Under the pieces are notes generated by a model that was not told the origin of the DNA, did not search any database, and saw only the letters and a program-made list of their open reading frames with translations. This document shows, one piece after another, positions 41,991 through 51,444 of a stretch of DNA of 64,000 bases. The translations under genes were made by a program, and so were the position numbers. Source of the DNA: Hyphomicrobiales bacterium (GTDB taxonomy: Bacteria; Pseudomonadota; Alphaproteobacteria; Rhizobiales; Rhizobiaceae); the NCBI GenBank assembly GCA_900472395.1, contig UCHV01000021.1, forward strand, positions 62,001 to 126,000, given 5' to 3'. Positions within the stretch are counted from its first letter, which is position 1; each line of letters opens with the position of its first letter.

Positions 41991-43187
41991 ATGAGCGCGG
42001 CTGCAGATATCGCCTTGTCGGATGTGGAACAGATGGTTTTTGCGCATCTTCTGGAAGCGGGAGAGGCGACGCGCAAGATGCTGGCCGAAAGCGCCGGTTT
42101 GAGCTTTCCTACCGTCACGGCTGCCCTTTCGGAACTCACGACAAACGACATGGTTTGCGAGTTGCGCCGCGAACAGGGTGCACGCGGACGTGCAACGATC
42201 GTTTATGGCGTCAGCGATGCGGCAGGGTGGATCCTCGGGGTCGATATAGGTTCGACGCAGGTGAGTTTTGCCGCTCGTTCGTTGAACGGTTGCGTTCTCG
42301 CCCAGGATAGCCGGAGGCATGAAGGTTCCGCGAGCGCTCTTGGGGGACTGGCGGGAGAACTGGTCGCTTCAGCACGGCTCCTGGCCAAGATGAAAACCGC
42401 GCCGCTCGCTGTTGCGCTGGCGCTTAATCAGGTCGTGCCGCGCCAACTGATTCGCGCCGGCCGGCCGCGGCCGCTTGCGCTTGAGATTGCTCAAACCTTT
42501 GTGGCGTCCTCCAGCCTCCCGAATTCACTGCCGTTCCTTTTGGAAAACAACGTGAACTGCGCTGCGGTGGCCGAACATCAAGACGGCCTGATGCGAGGGC
42601 ACGATGATGCCGCCTATATGCAGATCGGCGTCGGCATCGGCCTGGGTTTCTTTGCCGATGGCGCGCTGATCAGGGGTGGGCAGGGCGGAAGCGGCGAACT
42701 TGCGCAGATTCCTGTTTCATGGAGCAATGCCGTTGCGTCCGGTGTGGATGAGATCGAGCGGCGTTATGGCTCGGTCGGCATCATGCGCGCAGCATCCGAG
42801 GTTTTCGGCGACGGACCGGCGCCGTCATCGCCCGAAGAGCTGTTTTCCATGGCGGAAAATGGCGATGAGAAGGCAATCGGCCTGATGACCGAACATGGTG
42901 TGGCGCTTGGGCGCATCGCAGCGGCGGCGTCCACGATCCTCGATCCAAGCGTCATCGTCGTTGGAGGCGGACTGACGCGCAACCGTGTGTTTACGCAGAT
43001 CATCCTTGATGAGTTTCGTGGTCGCAACCAGGATACGACGATCGAGATATCGCAAAAAGGGTCGGAGGCGACAGTATTGGGAGCGTGTCTTCTGGCTCGC
43101 GATCTGGCCATCAGCCATATTGCCGAACGCTTCTACAAGCCGCTGTCCGCGCGGCCGACGCTTCTGCCGTCACCCGTGACAGGCTAA
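41991..43187 (+). CDS. ROK-family transcriptional regulator
   Basis: 398 residues. N-terminal winged HTH (LEAGEATRKMLAESAGLSFP, then TVTAALSELT) joined to a ROK sugar-binding domain: GVDIGSTQVSFAA, LLENNVNCAAVAEH, QIGVGIGLGFFADG and a C-terminal VIVVGGGLTRNR. The zinc motif CxCGxxGC usual in ROK proteins is absent after GGSGELAQIPV, which is a departure from NagC/Mlc. The ATG at 41991 has GGAGAAA upstream; 41979 is possible. It most likely represses the divergent amino-sugar operon. Confidence 0.88.
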   Translation: MSAAADIALSDVEQMVFAHLLEAGEATRKMLAESAGLSFPTVTAALSELTTNDMVCELRREQGARGRATIVYGVSDAAGWILGVDIGSTQVSFAARSLNGCVLAQDSRRHEGSASALGGLAGELVASARLLAKMKTAPLAVALALNQVVPRQLIRAGRPRPLALEIAQTFVASSSLPNSLPFLLENNVNCAAVAEHQDGLMRGHDDAAYMQIGVGIGLGFFADGALIRGGQGGSGELAQIPVSWSNAVASGVDEIERRYGSVGIMRAASEVFGDGPAPSSPEELFSMAENGDEKAIGLMTEHGVALGRIAAAASTILDPSVIVVGGGLTRNRVFTQIILDEFRGRNQDTTIEISQKGSEATVLGACLLARDLAISHIAERFYKPLSARPTLLPSPVTG

Positions 43188-43360
43188 TTGCGGATCTGGA
43201 TATTTTGAACCGGAAAAAGTGAATTCGGAGGCATCGCGACCGACGGTCATGGCATGCCTGACGGCGCGTATTTTATCCGCGCTTTTTGCGGCCGGGAAGA
43301 CTTTCCGTTTCCCGGCGGGACGGTAAGCGCCGCCGTAACGACAGCGCTCACCAACATCAA

Positions 43361-43564
43361 TTAGAGAACAGTGACGTTTTCGGCTTTGGACTTGCCGGTC
43401 TTGCGGTCCTGACCAATTTCGTAGCTGACCTTCTGGCCATCCTGCAGCGAAGCGCCGTATCCTACGGCCGAAATGTGGACGAACACGTCCTGACCGCCAT
43501 CATCCGGAGTGATGAAGCCAAAACCCTTGTCCTGAGCGAAAAATTTTACTGTACCGGTTGCCAT
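43361..43564 (-). CDS. Cold-shock protein, CspA family
   Basis: 67-residue single cold-shock domain that binds single-stranded nucleic acid. RNA-binding motifs RNP1 KGFGFI and RNP2 VFVHIS are intact. The start at 43564 (MATGTVKFF) is the family start and has ACGAGG upstream. About 170 bp separates it from the cysG stop, enough for its own promoter and a cold-shock leader. Confidence 0.95.
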   Translation of the reverse strand: MATGTVKFFAQDKGFGFITPDDGGQDVFVHISAVGYGASLQDGQKVSYEIGQDRKTGKSKAENVTVL

Positions 43565-43734
43565 AGAGACCTCGTTGTTTACCAAGCGACATCACGCAGT
43601 AGCTTTCAACCCGCCAATTAGCAACACCGGCTTTCAATATCTTGGGCATTCCGCTCCCAAAAAAAGGGCCGAACCCGCTTAATTATATGGTTTTCTCGTG
43701 CCGGCGGCCGATCATGCGACTCAAAATTGCCGTA

Positions 43735-45204
43735 TCAGGCAAAATGTTCAGCCGCCATGTTCGAAAAGTTGTGACTGCTTCTTGGTGGTTCAAATGCTTT
43801 TCCGATGCCGATAAGGACCGGTTGATCGAACCCGATCTCGCCAATTCCGAAACTCAACGCGCCGAGCGTACCCACCCACCGACTTTCGTTCGATCGGGTC
43901 AGGCTCTGTACGATTGTCGCCGGTGTATCTGTAGAAAGGCCTGCTTCGGTCAGTTTTCTGGCAAGCTCTCCGGCCGTTCTGCCGGCCATGTAATAAACGG
44001 TGGTCGTGTGCGGATCGGCGAGCCCTTGCCAATCGAGATTTTCCGGCAAGGTTCCTTTTCGGGAATGCCCGGTGACGAAACGAACCGATTGTGCGTGGTC
44101 GCGATGGGTAAGCGATATGCCAAGCCGTGAGGCCATGGCGCTTGCGGCAGTGATGCCCGGCACGACGTCCACCGCGATCCCGGCCTCCTGCAGGCAGGCG
44201 ATTTCCTCGCCGGCACGGCCGAAAATCATAGGGTCACCGGATTTGAGGCGCACCACGCGCTTGCCCGCCTTGGCGAGCGTCAGCATGGTTGTGTTGATAT
44301 CTTCCTGGCGGCAGCTTTCACGGCCGCCACGCTTGCCGACCAGCATGCGTTTTGCTTCACGGCGTGAAAGTTCCAGCACTTCGTCCGAAACAAGATCGTC
44401 GAAAAGTATGACATCAGCGGCCTGAAGCGCTCGCACTGCTTTCAGCGTCAACAATTCGGCATCGCCCGGCCCCGCGCCAACCAGTGTCACCTGCCCCAAG
44501 TTCGATGCCGATACTGCCAGATGCCGTGCGTCATCCAGAACGGCCGCCTCGCTGTCGTTATCCGGCGACGCCTTGAAGGCGCGATCCACGAACCGCTCCC
44601 AGAACAGGCGTCTTTGCGGGCCTGCTGCCAGCCTGTCATTGATGTTTTGCCTCAGCCTTTGCGCAATCTGCGCCCAGTCTTGCAGGGAAAGCGGCAGCAA
44701 TGTCTCGATCTTGCGCCGGATCGCCTGCGCCAGGATCGGTGCAGCGCCATCCGTCGAAATCGATACCACCACGGGCGACCGGTTGACGATGGAACCGAAC
44801 TGAAACTGACAGAAGGGAGGCTTGTCGATGACATTGACCGGAACACCGGCTTTGCGCGCAGCGTCGAAAAAGGCGGATGCTTCGGCTTCCGTCTCGCAGT
44901 CACCGACGGCAAGTGCCGCCCCGTCGAAGGTTGCTGCATTCCACGAATTGCCAACGTGGACAAAGCGGCCATTGGGATGATCGGTGCCGCGAGCAATCAG
45001 GGCTGCGAACATATCGGAAAGGCTCTCGGCATGAACATGCACTTCGGCGCCGCAGGCGGCCAGCAATTCGGCCTTCCAGGCCGCGGCATCCGATCCGCCG
45101 GCAATGATGACACGCCGGCCTTCCAGCGCCCAGAATACGGGCAGTTTTGCCAGCGGCGACATTCTGGCCGGTGTCTCATTCGGCTGCTGCTGCAAGACAT
45201 CCAT
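43735..45204 (-). CDS. cysG: Siroheme synthase
   Basis: 489 residues. N-terminal precorrin-2 dehydrogenase/ferrochelatase part (LEGRRVIIAGGSDAAAWKAE) and C-terminal uroporphyrinogen-III methyltransferase (LVGAGPGDAELLTLKAVRAL, RLKSGDPMIFGRAGEE, VVPGITAA). It makes the siroheme needed by NirB. The start at 45204 is chosen for its AGGGG ribosome-binding site and 29-bp overlap with nasA; ATG 45165 is an alternative giving a more usual N-terminus. Last gene of the nitrate operon. Confidence 0.92.
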   Translation of the reverse strand: MDVLQQQPNETPARMSPLAKLPVFWALEGRRVIIAGGSDAAAWKAELLAACGAEVHVHAESLSDMFAALIARGTDHPNGRFVHVGNSWNAATFDGAALAVGDCETEAEASAFFDAARKAGVPVNVIDKPPFCQFQFGSIVNRSPVVVSISTDGAAPILAQAIRRKIETLLPLSLQDWAQIAQRLRQNINDRLAAGPQRRLFWERFVDRAFKASPDNDSEAAVLDDARHLAVSASNLGQVTLVGAGPGDAELLTLKAVRALQAADVILFDDLVSDEVLELSRREAKRMLVGKRGGRESCRQEDINTTMLTLAKAGKRVVRLKSGDPMIFGRAGEEIACLQEAGIAVDVVPGITAASAMASRLGISLTHRDHAQSVRFVTGHSRKGTLPENLDWQGLADPHTTTVYYMAGRTAGELARKLTEAGLSTDTPATIVQSLTRSNESRWVGTLGALSFGIGEIGFDQPVLIGIGKAFEPPRSSHNFSNMAAEHFA

Positions 45205-47830
45205 CGATGATCCCCCTGATTTCCGCGCGGCAGGAGCCGCAGTTGGTTCCAGCATTGGTTTCGCGGCCAACGGCTTCGACGCTGTGGCAACCGCTTCGTA
45301 TGGCGGCGATGATGCGATTGGCGCCGATCGAATAACATGAGCAGACGGTGGCGCCGGGATCCGGCTGATCGGCGCCGGGGCGGCCGGCGACAATCGCAAA
45401 ACGTTTGCGCAGGTCGGCGTGTGAAGCCTGTAGCTGGCCTATTGCCCAGGTGCGGGCCACGGCAACCGGCTGGCTGGAAAGGAAAACGGCTGCGAGCAAT
45501 TTGCCAGCGTCGAAAAAGGCAAGCCGTTGCTCGCCGGATTGTCGGTCGGCATACCCGAGAGGCTCGATATCCGGCGAGATGCCAAAAGCATCGCGGCACC
45601 AGACGGTCCAATCCTCCACCGGCGCTTTAAATGCCAGTTCAACGCGCCATCCACCATCCGCCTTTGCCATGGCCCAGTATTCAGCGCAGGCCAACGCGGG
45701 TTTTGCGGAGGACACCGCAAAGCCATAAACTTCAGCCTGAAAACGGCGCGCTGCAATTGCCACGTTTTTTGCGGCGGGCTGGCCGGAGATCGGATCTGTC
45801 AGCGGCGGCACGAGCGTATCGATCCGCGCCTTGGCGCTGAATTGGTCGTTCCAGTGCATCGGCACAAAGACGTTTTCACGCATCTGCCGTTCGGTGATGA
45901 GCGCACGGACAATGACTGTGCCGAACGGGCTTTGCAGTTCGATGAGATCGGCACCACGAATGCCCAGCAGCATCGCGTCGCGGGGATGAAACTCGGCGAA
46001 GGGCTCTGCGATGTGAGCGGAAAGGCGGGCGCTTTTACCGGTCCGTGTCATCGTGTGCCAATGATCGCGAATGCGGCCGGTATTGAGGGTCAGCGGGTAT
46101 CGGGCCGTGGTGCGCTCCGTCACGGTCGGCGCTTCGACCGCAACAAAGCGAGCCTTGCGATCGGCATGATAAAAGCCGCCATCTGCGAAAAAGCGGGTCT
46201 CGCCTTTTTGCTGGCCGGCCGGTTGCGGCCATTGGAAAGGTTTGAGCGCGCCATAGGCCCGGGCGTCCATGCCGGCGTGGGCGCCAATATCGAAGTCGCG
46301 CGCGCCATCGTTTTCGAAGGCGGACAGCGCGGCATGTTCGGCAAAAATCTCTGCCGGGGACGCATACGCAAAACCGCCGAAACCCATGCGCCGGGCAACT
46401 TCAGACATTTGCCACCAGTCCGATTTAGCCTCGCCGGGTTGCGGCAGAAAACCGCGTTGTCGGGAAATTCGCCGTTCGGAATTGGTGACCGTGCCGTCCT
46501 TTTCGCCCCAGCCAGATGAAGGAAGAAGCACACGGGCGCATCGCGTCGTATCGGTCTCCCGCAACACGTCCGAAACAACCACGAAGGGGCAGGCTTCGAT
46601 CGCGGAGCGGACGAAGTCCGCATCCGGCATGGAGACCACCGGATTGGTTGCCATGATCCAGAGAGCTTTTATGCGGCCATCGGCAACGGCCTTGAACATC
46701 TCGACTGCCTTGAGGCCGGGTTTTTCCGCTATCTTCGGCGAGGCCCAGAAACGCTGCACCCGTGCTCGGTCATCGGGGTTTTCGATGGTCATGTGAGCAG
46801 CCAGCATGTTGGCAAGCCCACCCACCTCCCGGCCCCCCATGGCGTTGGGCTGGCCGGTCAGCGAAAACGGCCCCATTCCCGGCCGGCCGATCCGCCCTGT
46901 CGCCAGATGGCAGTTGATGATGGCGTTCACCTTGTCGGTGCCGGAGGAGGATTGATTGACGCCCTGACTATAACAGGTGACGGTTTTTTCGGTCGCCGCG
47001 AACAGGCGGAAAAACTGCTGCAGTTCGGCTGGCATCAGGCCCGTACGGTCCGCCAACTCGGCTTCACTCAGGTTTGCCGCCGAAATGGCTGCGTCAAAAC
47101 CCTGAGTGTGGGCGGCGATGTAGGTGCGGTTCAGCGCATCATTTGCCGTCAGATGGTCGAGCAACCCCAAAAACAGCGCGACATCTCCATCGGGCCTGAT
47201 CGCAAGATGCAGGTCGGCGATGTCGCAGGTCATCGTGCGGCGCGGATCGATGACGACGATCTTCATGTCCGGCCTTGTCGTCTTTGCAGCCGCCAGCCTT
47301 TGGTAGAGGACCGGGTGGCACCATGCGAGGTTCGAGCCGGTCAGGATGACGAGATCGGCGAGTTCCAGATCCTCGTAGCTGCCGGGCACGGTATCAGCCC
47401 CGAATGCGCGACGATGCCCGGCCACCGAAGATGCCATGCAGAGCCTTGAATTGGTGTCGATATTGGCAGAGCCGATGAAACCTTTCATCAGCTTGTTGGC
47501 AACGTAATAATCCTCGGTCAGCAATTGCCCGGAGACGTAGAAGGCGACGGATTCCGGGCCGTATTCGGCAATCGCGGCGGAGAATTTTTCCGCAACGAGA
47601 TCGAGCGCCGTTTGCCAATCCGCACGCGCCCCGTCAATTTCAGGATAAAGCAGGCGGCCTTCCAGATCTATCGTTTCGGCAAGCGCCGAGCCTTTGGAAC
47701 AGAGCCGACCGAGATTGGCCGGATGATCCGGATCGCCCTTGACCGTGACTGTGCCGGCCTCCGTCATCGTGGCGATCACGCCGCAACCGACACCGCAATA
47801 GGGGCAGGTGGTTCTGGTCTCGACGGCCAT
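45176..47830 (-). CDS. nasA: Assimilatory nitrate reductase, catalytic subunit
   Basis: Cytoplasmic molybdopterin enzyme, 884 residues, reducing nitrate to nitrite. N-terminal [4Fe-4S] ligands TCPYCGVGCG with a fourth Cys in GRLCSKG. The molybdopterin domains include CYSQGVNQSSSGTDKVNAI and GRIGRPGMGPFSLTGQPNAM. A C-terminal [2Fe-2S] BFD-type domain (TVCSCYSIGANRI, then TNCGSCRAEI) is present, which many NasA proteins carry for electron entry. It lies 5 bp after nirD. Confidence 0.95.
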   Translation of the reverse strand: MAVETRTTCPYCGVGCGVIATMTEAGTVTVKGDPDHPANLGRLCSKGSALAETIDLEGRLLYPEIDGARADWQTALDLVAEKFSAAIAEYGPESVAFYVSGQLLTEDYYVANKLMKGFIGSANIDTNSRLCMASSVAGHRRAFGADTVPGSYEDLELADLVILTGSNLAWCHPVLYQRLAAAKTTRPDMKIVVIDPRRTMTCDIADLHLAIRPDGDVALFLGLLDHLTANDALNRTYIAAHTQGFDAAISAANLSEAELADRTGLMPAELQQFFRLFAATEKTVTCYSQGVNQSSSGTDKVNAIINCHLATGRIGRPGMGPFSLTGQPNAMGGREVGGLANMLAAHMTIENPDDRARVQRFWASPKIAEKPGLKAVEMFKAVADGRIKALWIMATNPVVSMPDADFVRSAIEACPFVVVSDVLRETDTTRCARVLLPSSGWGEKDGTVTNSERRISRQRGFLPQPGEAKSDWWQMSEVARRMGFGGFAYASPAEIFAEHAALSAFENDGARDFDIGAHAGMDARAYGALKPFQWPQPAGQQKGETRFFADGGFYHADRKARFVAVEAPTVTERTTARYPLTLNTGRIRDHWHTMTRTGKSARLSAHIAEPFAEFHPRDAMLLGIRGADLIELQSPFGTVIVRALITERQMRENVFVPMHWNDQFSAKARIDTLVPPLTDPISGQPAAKNVAIAARRFQAEVYGFAVSSAKPALACAEYWAMAKADGGWRVELAFKAPVEDWTVWCRDAFGISPDIEPLGYADRQSGEQRLAFFDAGKLLAAVFLSSQPVAVARTWAIGQLQASHADLRKRFAIVAGRPGADQPDPGATVCSCYSIGANRIIAAIRSGCHSVEAVGRETNAGTNCGSCRAEIRGIIDGCLAAAAE

Positions 47831-47835
47831 GGGCG

Positions 47836-48168
47836 CTACTCCGCCGCTTCCATCATGACCGCTTCCAGCGCAATGAAGAGCCTGCCGTCTTCATTGCGCA
47901 GCGGGATTACCCGCACCTCGCCCTCATCGGCTCCCAGCGCCTTGCCTGTTTCGAGCGAGATCACCCAGTTGTGCATGGGGCAGGTGACCGCCGTGCCATG
48001 CACGATACCTTCCGACAGCGGCCCGCCTTTATGTGGGCAGCTGTTTTCGATCGCGTGTACGGTGTGCTCGTCGGTGCGAAAAACCGCGACCTTCATGTGA
48101 GGTGTCTTGATGCAGCGTGCGCCGCGAAGCGGAATGTCGGAAATCTCGCCGATGGGAAACCAGTTCAT
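47836..48168 (-). CDS. nirD: Nitrite reductase small subunit
   Basis: 110-residue Rieske-type protein of NADH-dependent nitrite reductase. Cluster motifs NSCPHKGGPL and TCPMHNWVI show the Cys-Pro-His/Cys-x2-His arrangement. ATG 48168 has GAGGAG at good spacing; the longer frame overlaps nirB without reason. It is 11 bp after nirB. Confidence 0.92.
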   Translation of the reverse strand: MNWFPIGEISDIPLRGARCIKTPHMKVAVFRTDEHTVHAIENSCPHKGGPLSEGIVHGTAVTCPMHNWVISLETGKALGADEGEVRVIPLRNEDGRLFIALEAVMMEAAE

Positions 48169-48179
48169 GTGCATCTCCT

Positions 48180-50630
48180 CTATTCCGCTGCCTGGTGAAA
48201 ACCGACCGTCGCCATGGGCTTGAATTCGTGTTTGTCCTTGCCGGACACACGTTCCGACCATGGGTCGACCTGCGCGAATTTCTGGCTGAAAACGAAGCGG
48301 TCGTAATAAGCGCGGCGTTTGTCCGCGTCGGTCATGATCTGCCGGCGGATTTCCTCAAGGCCGATGCGCTTGGCCCATTTGTAAATGCGCTCGAGATAAC
48401 GGCCCTGTTCGCGGTACATCTGGGCAAGCGCCACGATATGTTCGAGCGCCTCGTCCTCGGTATGCACGAGGCCCAGAATTTCCGTGCCCTTGATGTCGAG
48501 ACCGGCAGCGCCGGCAAAGTGGATCTCGAAACCGCTATCGACGCAGATGACGCCGATATCCTTGCAGGTGGCCTCAGCGCAGTTGCGGGGGCAGCCGGAG
48601 ACGGCGAGTTTCAGTTTTGCCGGCGTCCACGAACCCCACATGAATTTTTCGAGCCGGATGCCGAGACCGGTGGAATCCTGCGTGCCGAAGCGGCACCAGT
48701 CGGAACCGACGCAGGTTTTCACGGTACGCAGGCCCTTGGCATAGGCCTGACCCGAGACGAAGCCTGCCTTGCCGAGATCGGCCCATACGGCCGGCAGGTC
48801 TTCCTTTTCGATGCCTAGAAGATCGATGCGCTGGCCGCCGGTCACCTTCACCATCGGGATTTCGAACTTGTCGACCACATCGGCAATGGCGCGCAGTTCA
48901 GATGAATTGGTCACGCCACCCCACATGCGCGGCACGACCGAATAGGTGCCGTCCTTCTGGATGTTGGCGTGGACTCGTTCGTTGATGAAACGCGACTGGT
49001 AATCGTCGGCATATTCGTCCGGCCAGTCGCAGACGAGGTAATAGTTGAGCGCCGGGCGACACTTGGCGCAGCCGCCGGAGGTTTTCCATTCCAGCTCTTG
49101 CATCGCGGCAGGGATGGTTTTCAGACCCTTGGCCTTGATCAGACGGCGCACGTCGTCATGGCCAAGCTCTGTGCAGGGGCACATCGGCTGCACGGCCTTG
49201 GGATTGTAGGCGTCGCCCAGGGTCAGGCTCATCAACTGTTCGACCAGCCCGGTGCAGGTGCCGCAGGAGGCTGACGCCTTGGTATGGGCGCGGACCTCAT
49301 CCAGCGAGGTCAGACCCTTAGCCGTGATCGTCGAGGTGATCTTGCCCTTGCATACGCCGTTGCAGCCGCAGATTTCCGCATCATCCGGCAATGCTGCAAC
49401 GGCCGCCATAGGGTCCAGTGGGGCGCCCCCCTGGTAGGCCTGGCCGAAGATCAGCGTGTCGCGCATGTCGGAAATGTCGACAGCCTTTTTCTTCAGGTCG
49501 TTGAACCACGCGCCATCAGCTGTTTCACCGTAAAGCACCGTGCCGATGATGCGGTTGTCCTTCAGGACCAGACGTTTGTAGATGCCTGCGGTGGCATCAC
49601 GCAGCACGATTTCCTGGCGGTCGTCGGCATCGGCGAAATCGCCGAGCGAATAGAGGTCGATGCCGGTGACCTTCAGTTTCGTCGGCGTATCGGAATGAAC
49701 GAAGGCCGGGCTGCTGTCTCCCGCCAGATGCGATGCGGCGACGCGCGCCATTTCGTATAGCGGCGCGACAAGGCCATAAACCATGCCATCCACCTCGGCG
49801 CACTCGCCGAGTGAGTAGATGTCGCCATCCGAGGTCTGCATCCCGGCATCGACGACGATGCCGCGATTGACGGCAAGGCCCGCCTCTTTCGCAAGCCCGA
49901 TATTCGGGCGGATGCCGACTGCCATCACCACCAGCGTCGCCGGGATGATGCGGCCGTCGTCCAGCTCGATGCCCTCGACCTTGCCGTTGCCGATGACTGC
50001 CTTGGTATTGGCCTTGCAGATAACCTTGATGCCACGGTCCTCGACCGCCTTTTGCAGAAGATAACCGGCCGCCGGATCGAGCTGGCGCTCCATCAGTGTC
50101 GGCATGACATGGAGAACGGTCACATCCATGCCGCGTTGTGCCAGGCCGGCCGCTGCTTCGAGACCCAGAAGACCGCCGCCGATGACGACCGCCTTTTCGC
50201 GCGATTGGGCGGCGAGCAGCATAGCCTCGACGTCGTCCAGATCGCGGTAGCTGATGACGCCCGGCAAATCCTTGCCGGGAACGGGGATGATGAAGGGCAC
50301 AGAGCCTGTGGCGATCACCAGCTTGTCGTAGCTTTCTGTGACGCCGTGATCCGAGGTGACGGTTTTTGCCTCGCGGTCGATGGCGACGATGCGGTGGCCC
50401 TTGTAGAGCGTGATGCCGTGATCGATGTACCAGCCGTCGCCATGGATGACGATCTGTTCATAGGTCTTTTCGCCGGAGAGGACGGGCGAGAGCATGATGC
50501 GGTCGTAATTCACGCGCGGTTCGGCGTTGAATATGGTGACCTGATATTGTCCGGGTGCCTGTTCGAACAGGTGTTCCAGCATGCGCCCCGGCGCCATGCC
50601 ATTGCCGATGATGACGAGTTTCTGGGTCAT
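48180..50630 (-). CDS. nirB: NADH-dependent nitrite reductase large subunit
   Basis: 816 residues, reducing nitrite to ammonium. N-terminal FAD domain (LVIIGNGMAPGRMLEHL), NADH domain (AVVIGGGLLGLEAAAGL), a [2Fe-2S] BFD domain (ICGCNGVCKGKI ... SCGTCTGLV), then the siroheme/[4Fe-4S] domain with TCVGSDWCRFGTQDS and SGCPRNCAEATCKD. Every cofactor ligand expected is visible. It follows nrtC by 5 bp and needs siroheme from cysG. Confidence 0.95.
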   Translation of the reverse strand: MTQKLVIIGNGMAPGRMLEHLFEQAPGQYQVTIFNAEPRVNYDRIMLSPVLSGEKTYEQIVIHGDGWYIDHGITLYKGHRIVAIDREAKTVTSDHGVTESYDKLVIATGSVPFIIPVPGKDLPGVISYRDLDDVEAMLLAAQSREKAVVIGGGLLGLEAAAGLAQRGMDVTVLHVMPTLMERQLDPAAGYLLQKAVEDRGIKVICKANTKAVIGNGKVEGIELDDGRIIPATLVVMAVGIRPNIGLAKEAGLAVNRGIVVDAGMQTSDGDIYSLGECAEVDGMVYGLVAPLYEMARVAASHLAGDSSPAFVHSDTPTKLKVTGIDLYSLGDFADADDRQEIVLRDATAGIYKRLVLKDNRIIGTVLYGETADGAWFNDLKKKAVDISDMRDTLIFGQAYQGGAPLDPMAAVAALPDDAEICGCNGVCKGKITSTITAKGLTSLDEVRAHTKASASCGTCTGLVEQLMSLTLGDAYNPKAVQPMCPCTELGHDDVRRLIKAKGLKTIPAAMQELEWKTSGGCAKCRPALNYYLVCDWPDEYADDYQSRFINERVHANIQKDGTYSVVPRMWGGVTNSSELRAIADVVDKFEIPMVKVTGGQRIDLLGIEKEDLPAVWADLGKAGFVSGQAYAKGLRTVKTCVGSDWCRFGTQDSTGLGIRLEKFMWGSWTPAKLKLAVSGCPRNCAEATCKDIGVICVDSGFEIHFAGAAGLDIKGTEILGLVHTEDEALEHIVALAQMYREQGRYLERIYKWAKRIGLEEIRRQIMTDADKRRAYYDRFVFSQKFAQVDPWSERVSGKDKHEFKPMATVGFHQAAE

Positions 50631-50635
50631 GGTCG

Positions 50636-51433
50636 TTACTCCGCGGCTTCAACGAAGCGGTGGCGTTCGTAGAGGAATTTCAACACGGCCTCGCGGCACT
50701 TGAGATAAGTGCGGTCGGAGGCAAGCTCGATGCGGTTTCGTGGTCTTGGGATAGGAACGTCCAGCACCTCGCCGATGTAAGCGGCCGGTCCGTTGGTCAT
50801 CATCACGATACGGTCGGAAAGCAGCACGGCCTCATCGACGTCATGAGTGATCATCACCATCGTGTTGCCGAGGCGCGAATGGATCTCCATCACCGCATCC
50901 TGCAGATGCGCGCGGGTCAGCGCGTCGAGCGCGCCAAACGGTTCGTCGAGCAGCAGGATCTTGGGTTCCATCGAAAGTGCGCGCGCAATGCCGACGCGTT
51001 GTTTCATGCCGCCGGAAATTTCCGATGGTCGTTTGTCTCGGGCATGTGCCATCTGCACGAGGTCGAGATTGGCCATCACCCAGTGGTGGCGCTCGGCCTT
51101 GTTTTTCGTCGAGCCAAACACTTTGGAGACGGCGAGGTTGACGTTTTCATAAACGGTCAGCCACGGCAGAAGAGAATGGTTCTGGAACACCACGGCACGT
51201 TCCGGGCCGGGAGCGTTGACCTCGCGGTTTTCCAGAAGCACGGCGCCTGTCGATACCGGGGTCAGGCCGGCGATCAGGTTCAGCAGTGTCGATTTTCCAC
51301 AGCCGGAATGGCCGATGATCGACACAAACTCGCCCTTGGAAATCGTCAGGTTGATGTCCTTGAGCACTTCGGTGAGCACACCGCCGCGGTCGAAATTCTT
51401 GTCGATATGGTCGAGTTTCAAATAAGCGTTCAT
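50636..51433 (-). CDS. nrtC: Nitrate ABC importer ATPase (NrtD/NasD type)
   Basis: 265 residues. Walker A GHSGCGKST, signature ISGGMKQRVGIARA, Walker B ILLLDEPFGALDA, and VMITHDVDEAVLL. It is a single ABC domain without the NrtA-like extension of cyanobacterial NrtC, so NrtD-like by structure; naming varies. GAGGGG precedes the ATG at 51433, which fixes the start inside a longer frame. Co-transcribed with nrtB. Confidence 0.92.
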   Translation of the reverse strand: MNAYLKLDHIDKNFDRGGVLTEVLKDINLTISKGEFVSIIGHSGCGKSTLLNLIAGLTPVSTGAVLLENREVNAPGPERAVVFQNHSLLPWLTVYENVNLAVSKVFGSTKNKAERHHWVMANLDLVQMAHARDKRPSEISGGMKQRVGIARALSMEPKILLLDEPFGALDALTRAHLQDAVMEIHSRLGNTMVMITHDVDEAVLLSDRIVMMTNGPAAYIGEVLDVPIPRPRNRIELASDRTYLKCREAVLKFLYERHRFVEAAE

Positions 51434-51444
51434 GGTTGTTCCCC

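Noticed and set aside
43291-43316. GCCGGGAA/TTCCCGGC inverted repeat after the ROK gene
   Set aside because: 8-bp arms with a 10-nt loop but no T-tract on either strand; could be a 3'-end structure, but the evidence is too weak to call it a terminator.
43659-43676. Possible cysG terminator (A-run next to GGGCCGAACCC)
   Set aside because: T-tract is good on the minus strand, but the stem is only 3-4 bp, so it was not listed as a feature.
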